A stretch of DNA of 8,968 nt from an uncultured Alphaproteobacteria bacterium (GTDB taxonomy: Bacteria; Pseudomonadota; Alphaproteobacteria; GCA-2731375), in NCBI GenBank assembly GCA_913049615.1, contig CAJWZI010000042.1, positions 1 through 8,968 of the forward strand, in the 5' to 3' direction. The notes under the pieces were generated by a model, which had not been told where the DNA came from, did not search any database, and saw only the letters and a list, made by a program, of their open reading frames with translations. The position numbers and the translations under genes were made by a program. The stretch's first letter is position 1, and every line of letters starts with the position of its first letter. Positions 5,358 through 8,968 of the stretch are shown here, in pieces.

Positions 5358-6464
5358 TTACTCCGCTGCCGCGCGCGGCATTGGCGTCGGTATAGGGGCG
5401 TCACTGATCTCTGACAACGGCCTGCCAAAATGCGCTTCGATCATCGGCACGACTTTCGTCGCGAATTGCTCCATGGATTTGGCGGCGGCGGAGCTCGGCA
5501 GATCGCCAACGGCGAAGTAAATACTCATATGCTGAGGTCCATACAGCTCGATCTCCCCGCAAAGTTGCTCCGCCACGGCCTCGGCATTGCCAACGACGAT
5601 ATTACTGGCGATTTCCTGAGGGGTTGGCTCGTCCGGGAATGGCACCTCGTCAACCATGTAGTCGTCAACCATGGTTTCCCGACGATGGCGCAGGGACATT
5701 GCGATACGCTTCTGGAAGCGCGCGCCGTCGACGTAACGGTCGATGGTGGATGGGTCGTCACTGACGCAAACGAAACGGAGGACGCCCAAGGGCATTGTCG
5801 CCGGATCTTGGCCCTCCTCTACGTAACACTGAGCCACCTGGTCACGCATGCGCTTTATGGTGGCCGCGTTCTCAAGACCTCCGGAGATGAAGGGAATGTA
5901 GCCGTCCCGAGCGCAACGGCGATGGCTATTGGGATCGGAACCCGCGATCCAGATAGGCGGATAGGGCAATTGCATGGGCCGGACGTTTATTGCCGTCTGC
6001 AGTTGCTCGTAAAATTCGCCTTTGTAGCTGAAGTTGGGCTCTCTGAGACCGAGGTCGATCATGTCGAGCATTTCATTGAAGACGACCTTATTCTGCGACA
6101 TTTCAGCCCCTAAACGCTCAAACTCGTAGGTCTGATAGCCGCTGCCGACACCGACGTCGAGACGTCCGCCGGACAGCGTATCGACCAGAGCGATCTCGGC
6201 GATCACACGGGCCGGTTCATGCAGCGGCAGGATTAGGACTGCGCTGCCAACGCGGATGCGCTTTGTCATGGCCGCCGCCTGCGCGCAGAAAATCAAGGGT
6301 GAAGGGCAGAGGCTGTAGTTTGAGAAATGATGCTCGGCGAACCAGACACGTCCAAAGCCCAATTCTTCGGCAAGCCTGGTGTGCGACAGGGCCTCTTCAA
6401 TCACCTGATGTGGAGATTTACTGCGGTCACGATGCTGCAATAGATTGAAAACGCCAAAATCCAT
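5358..6464 (-). CDS. Luciferase-like (LLM class) flavin-dependent monooxygenase
   Basis: A 368-residue bacterial-luciferase-family TIM-barrel protein that would use reduced flavin (FMNH2 or F420) and, for monooxygenases, oxygen. The family start MDFGVFNLLQHRD is followed by the helix ending LAEELGFGRVWFAEHHF (EHHF at 44-47), then strand VGSAVLILPLHEP, then DTLSGGRLDVGVGSGY (95-110) and the PPIWIAGSDPNSH strand later, all typical of group A flavin monooxygenases. The substrate is unknown; uncharacterised members are very numerous. I chose ATG 6464 over the in-frame ATG 6512 because a full GGAGG (6470-6474) lies five bases before it and the family start motif begins there; the 16 extra residues look like leader. 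It is first in an operon with the GMC gene, suggesting successive oxidation of one compound (inference). A promoter and a palindrome lie upstream. Confidence 0.93.
   Translation of the reverse strand: MDFGVFNLLQHRDRSKSPHQVIEEALSHTRLAEELGFGRVWFAEHHFSNYSLCPSPLIFCAQAAAMTKRIRVGSAVLILPLHEPARVIAEIALVDTLSGGRLDVGVGSGYQTYEFERLGAEMSQNKVVFNEMLDMIDLGLREPNFSYKGEFYEQLQTAINVRPMQLPYPPIWIAGSDPNSHRRCARDGYIPFISGGLENAATIKRMRDQVAQCYVEEGQDPATMPLGVLRFVCVSDDPSTIDRYVDGARFQKRIAMSLRHRRETMVDDYMVDEVPFPDEPTPQEIASNIVVGNAEAVAEQLCGEIELYGPQHMSIYFAVGDLPSSAAAKSMEQFATKVVPMIEAHFGRPLSEISDAPIPTPMPRAAAE
5361..5364 (-). promoter_or_regulatory. Ribosome binding site that supports the TTG start of the GMC gene
   Basis: GGAG on the minus strand, formed by the last sense codon (GAG) of the monooxygenase gene and the G before it, lies nine bases upstream of the TTG at 5351. 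The site overlaps the end of the upstream coding region, a typical arrangement for translational coupling. Confidence 0.6.
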
Positions 6465-6469
6465 TAAGT

Positions 6470-6474
6470 CCTCC
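6470..6474 (-). promoter_or_regulatory. Shine-Dalgarno site fixing the monooxygenase start
   Basis: GGAGG on the minus strand, five bases before ATG 6464. The alternative ATG at 6512 has no comparable purine run, so this site decides the start. Confidence 0.7.
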
Positions 6475-6482
6475 ACTTTTCG

Positions 6483-6500
6483 TTGGCGTATGGGCGCCAA
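6483..6500. repeat. Perfect palindrome TTGGCG-N6-CGCCAA in monooxygenase leader
   Basis: Six-base arms (6483-6488 and 6495-6500) are exact inverse complements around a six-base spacer. It lies 19-36 bases upstream of the monooxygenase ATG and downstream of the predicted transcription start, so it would be within the leader. It could be an operator for a dimeric repressor or a stable hairpin in the mRNA. No regulator gene is visible in the window. Confidence 0.5.
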
Positions 6501-6535
6501 TTTGGTGAGCATTTTAAATCATGCCGCTCTCTGCA

Positions 6536-6565
6536 ACTCTAGGGAGGTTCAAGATATTCTGTCAA
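6536..6565 (-). promoter_or_regulatory. Candidate sigma70 promoter of the monooxygenase-GMC operon
   Basis: On the minus strand a perfect -35 TTGACA (plus positions 6560-6565) is followed after 18 bases by TAGAGT (6536-6541), four of six -10 positions. Transcription would start near 6529, giving a leader of about 65 bases that contains the palindrome at 6483-6500. Confidence 0.5.
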
Positions 6566-6710
6566 ACTTAGACTTTCTTTTTGCGTCACCATAAAATTCG
6601 CCAGACCTTTAGCGGCAGTTGGACTTACGTGATACTTAGAAGCGGGTGATATCCTTGTTGCGAAGTAATTCAAAAATTTATCACGGCCATTCGGAGGACC
6701 GATTGTAACC

Positions 6711-7529
6711 ATGAACCAGCGCGCTCATCTCATTACCGGGGGATATCCTCCAGGCTCCACCGCGGGGCATGATATGGATTACGCCCGATTGCAACTTTTG
6801 CAGAAGCTGCAAGCCAAAGACAATCTTGCGGTTACCGTTGCAAACGACTTTCAAGACGTCGAACGTTGGCTGCCGGGAACGGATCTTTTAATTACCTACG
6901 TAGCTGGTCCCTATCCCGTGGGCGCTGAAAATGAAGCATTAATGAACTGGCTGGAGGATGGCGGCCGTTGGTTTGCCTTGCACGGCACCTCAGGCGGAAA
7001 GGCCGTCAAAACCGAACAGGATGGCCTTCCGGTCAAAAAAATGGTCAAGGCGGAGCATCACCAGACCTTGGGAAGCTTCTTTCTCAATCATCCACCCCTA
7101 AGTGAGTTTCAGGTCGAGGTTACCCATGACCATCCCGTCACACGGGGGCTTCCAGAACAATTCACCGTGCAGGATGAACTCTACCTCATAGAATTACAGG
7201 AACCGGATGCCAGCCGTATTCTTTTGACGACCACTCTGGAGGAGGATCCTTCTCCTCAGGGGTTCGGTTTCGTCTACGACGAGGACACTTCGTTACAGGC
7301 TGACGGCAAGACGCGTGTGCTCGGTTATGCACGGAGCAGGGGACAAGGGGAAATCGTTTACGTAGCGTTGGGCCACTGCCACACGGGCCGTATCAATAGC
7401 CAATCAGTCGTGGACCGCAGTATCCATCCAGAGGGCACTGTCCCTCCGGAATTTCACGGTGTCTGGGAAACGGATGCGTTTTCACACCTGCTGGAGAACG
7501 CCATTGAATGGGGGACGGAGCAGCGCTAG
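6711..7529 (+). CDS. ThuA-like domain protein
   Basis: A 272-residue single-domain protein of the ThuA-like family, which has a class I glutamine-amidotransferase-like fold and was named from trehalose utilisation in rhizobia; the biochemical role of most members is unsettled. Visible landmarks in order are the first strand HLITGGYPPG (6-15), the strand LLITYVAGPYPVG before NWLEDGGRWFALHG (H91), the turn FFLNHP (HP at 127-128), HPVTRGLP (141-148) leading to the DELY motif (155-158), and the late strand GEIVYVALGH (to 222). No signal peptide, so it is probably cytoplasmic. The nearest strong purine run, GGAGG at 6693-6697, is 13 bases before the ATG, which is long; no better in-frame start exists. 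The gene is divergent from the monooxygenase operon (about 250 bases between starts) and ends in a stop that overlaps the CoA-transferase stop. Confidence 0.88.
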   Translation: MNQRAHLITGGYPPGSTAGHDMDYARLQLLQKLQAKDNLAVTVANDFQDVERWLPGTDLLITYVAGPYPVGAENEALMNWLEDGGRWFALHGTSGGKAVKTEQDGLPVKKMVKAEHHQTLGSFFLNHPPLSEFQVEVTHDHPVTRGLPEQFTVQDELYLIELQEPDASRILLTTTLEEDPSPQGFGFVYDEDTSLQADGKTRVLGYARSRGQGEIVYVALGHCHTGRINSQSVVDRSIHPEGTVPPEFHGVWETDAFSHLLENAIEWGTEQR

Positions 7530-8758
7530 GCGACCGCAGCCTCCGCCTTCAAGGCGGTAACGGCCTCTCCGTTAATTCCCAGCCAGTCACTTATTACCTG
7601 ATCCGTATGCTCCCCTATCATTGGCGACGCCTGCAAACGTGAGGCCTTGCCGTCCACCCGTACCGGCCACCCCGGCATCTTGAAGGGGTCATGTACGGGG
7701 TGGATCATGGTCTGCATAACCCCTCTCTCTTCGAACGTGACGTCGTTGTTCAATTCGTCCGTATCCAATACGGCGCCGGCAGGAATTCCTGCTTCACCTA
7801 TTATCCTCATTGCGTCGTATTTGGTTTGGTTGCTAGTCCAGGTGGCGATCAAGTCATCCACTTCCGGCATATTTTTCACACGATCAGCAGGAGTAAGATA
7901 TCTCTCGTCGCCGATTAGGTCGTCACGTCCGATCAGGGTCAGCAGCCGGTCCCAATGTTCCGGGTTTGCCCGGCTGGTCATGATGTAGACGTAATCGTTC
8001 AGTCCTCCAGGTGCGCAGGGGTAAAGGCCCATCGGGGCGTTGGTAATGCCGGGCACCTTGCTGCCGCCTCTCAGCGCCGCCTTGCCGGTCCGGCCCTGGG
8101 TTGCGAAGTTGACACGCATGTAATGCAGCATCGCATCCTGCATCGCCACCTGAAGCCGGTGGCCCTCTCCGCTCTCCCGCCGCTTATAAAGCGCGCCAAG
8201 AATGGTGATCGCCATCAGCATGCCGGTGCCGGTGTCCCCTACGGTGACGCCTGGCCGAATTGGCGGCCCATCCATTTCTCCGGTTACGCTGAAGGTGCCG
8301 CCGCAGGCCTGCGCAATCATGTCGAATGAGAGGTTCTTCTCGAAGGGGCTGCCTTCCCCGAAACCCTTAACCTGAGCGTAGATGATGCCCGGATTTATCT
8401 CCTTTACCACGTCGTAGGACAGGCCCATCCGCTCGATTGCTCCGGGGGCGAAGTTTTCCATCATCACGTCCGCATGGCGGATCATCTCCTTGGCCAGATC
8501 CAGACCCTCGGGGGATTTTAGATTAATTGCGACCGACTTCTTGTTCGCGTTGAACATATGAAAATAATACGGGTCAGTGTCCGGTTTGTTAGGCTGCAGC
8601 CGTCGGCCGGGATCGCCCCTGTTGGGATTTTCAATTTTCACCACTTCGGCACCAAGCCAGGCGAGTGCCTCCGTACAGGAAGGCCCCGCCTCAAACTGCG
8701 TGAAATCTATTACCTTCACGCCCTGCAGGAAGGTGAAGTCAGTCACATTATCGGACAT
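7526..8758 (-). CDS. CaiB/BaiF family III CoA-transferase
   Basis: A 410-residue family III CoA-transferase, which moves CoA between carboxylic acids through an aspartyl-CoA anhydride intermediate. The order is as in formyl-CoA transferase: LQGVKVIDFTQFEAGPSCT (11-29), LGAEVVKIENP (35-45), the NANKKSVAINLKSPEG stretch (70-84), DVMMENFAPGAIERMGL (97-113), then GVTVGDTGTGM, where D175 aligns with catalytic Asp169 of formyl-CoA transferase as I recall that sequence. The C-terminal AGIPAGAVLDTDEL and IGEHTDQVI are also standard. The glycine-rich GGGG loop of the formate/oxalate enzyme is not seen (GGSKVPG at 231-237 instead), so the substrate is probably different and I give no symbol. ATG 8758 has AAAGGA seven bases upstream; an in-frame ATG at 8818 would add 20 basic, non-family residues. 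It forms a tail-to-tail overlap with the ThuA gene. Confidence 0.94.
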   Translation of the reverse strand: MSDNVTDFTFLQGVKVIDFTQFEAGPSCTEALAWLGAEVVKIENPNRGDPGRRLQPNKPDTDPYYFHMFNANKKSVAINLKSPEGLDLAKEMIRHADVMMENFAPGAIERMGLSYDVVKEINPGIIYAQVKGFGEGSPFEKNLSFDMIAQACGGTFSVTGEMDGPPIRPGVTVGDTGTGMLMAITILGALYKRRESGEGHRLQVAMQDAMLHYMRVNFATQGRTGKAALRGGSKVPGITNAPMGLYPCAPGGLNDYVYIMTSRANPEHWDRLLTLIGRDDLIGDERYLTPADRVKNMPEVDDLIATWTSNQTKYDAMRIIGEAGIPAGAVLDTDELNNDVTFEERGVMQTMIHPVHDPFKMPGWPVRVDGKASRLQASPMIGEHTDQVISDWLGINGEAVTALKAEAAVA

Positions 8759-8902
8759 GGGAGGATCCTTTCTCTTCTGGCGCGACCTGAGTGGCACATC
8801 TCGCACCAAGATTGGCATAGTCCGCTGCTCATCGCTAGCCGTTCTATAAAAACTAAGCTTGGTCGACTGAAATTAGGGAATATCCAATAATAAAAGGACG
8901 TT

Positions 8903-8968
8903 GTGACGTCTGAATTGTTGGCGGATGTTCTTACATCGTTGCCAATCCTGAGGACGCTTTTACGGCTG
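8903..8968 (+). CDS. Possible 5' end of a further gene, cut by window edge
   Basis: A GTG at 8903 opens 22 codons that run to the window end without a stop, giving a start like VTSELLADVLTSLP, amphipathic and leucine-rich as in many helical N-termini. AAAAGGA at 8892-8898 lies four bases before it, slightly close. The gene would be divergent from the CoA-transferase, leaving a 144-base shared intergenic region. No family can be named from 22 residues. A competing open minus-strand frame exists here (see rejected items). Confidence 0.35.
   Translation, partial: MTSELLADVLTSLPILRTLLRL

Noticed and set aside
5430..6113. 227-codon plus-strand ORF inside the monooxygenase gene
   Set aside because: It lies fully antisense to a clear luciferase-family protein. 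Long antisense frames arise from codon bias, and the translation resembles no family.
7955..8329. 124-codon plus-strand ORF inside the CoA-transferase gene
   Set aside because: It is antisense to conserved CoA-transferase motifs, with low-complexity Ala/His content and no ribosome site.
8745..8968. Open minus-strand frame running in from the window edge and ending a few codons into the CoA-transferase start
   Set aside because: About 73 codons are open, but the translation is an odd mix without family features, crosses an AT-rich gap, and competes with a plausible promoter/leader for the CoA-transferase. Probably chance, although the tail of an upstream gene cannot be fully excluded.

Overview
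The window looks like a chromosomal stretch from a free-living bacterium, most likely a proteobacterium. Genes are dense, base composition is balanced, Shine-Dalgarno sites are purine-rich (GGAGG/AAGGA type), and the families present (CaiB/BaiF CoA-transferase, GMC flavoprotein, luciferase-like monooxygenase, ThuA, NIPSNAP, GFA, TTC38-type TPR) are common in environmental and marine Proteobacteria. Closer taxonomy cannot be read from the sequence. I see no transposase, integrase, tRNA, rRNA or CRISPR array. TAA, TAG and TGA all occur as ordinary stops.

Left part (1-3644, all + strand): a 99-residue unrecognised protein with the layout of a small alpha/beta barrel subunit; a peroxiredoxin/thioredoxin-fold gene whose active-site CxxC is written UGA-x-x-C; a CENP-V/GFA-type zinc protein; a NIPSNAP protein; and a large TPR protein of the TTC38 type. 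A hairpin plus T-run separates the first two genes. Candidate promoters precede the GFA gene and the TPR gene.

The main discovery is at 527-1003. An in-frame TGA at 659-661 sits exactly where the first redox cysteine of a W-C-P-Y-C motif is expected. A SECIS-like stem-loop follows at the right distance. I read it as a 158-residue selenoprotein (Sec45). Conventional gene calling would cut it to a 107-residue fragment starting at TTG 680 and lose the catalytic site.

Right part (3729-8758): a two-gene minus-strand operon, luciferase-like flavin monooxygenase then GMC oxidoreductase, with the second gene starting at TTG. A divergent + strand ThuA-domain gene follows, ending tail-to-tail with a minus-strand family III CoA-transferase; their stop codons overlap in one CTAG. 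The last 66 bases may be the start of another + strand gene. No complete pathway can be read. The set suggests oxidative catabolism of small organic compounds (alcohol or sugar oxidation, flavin monooxygenation, CoA activation) beside a thiol/aldehyde-handling cluster. That functional link is inference from co-location only.
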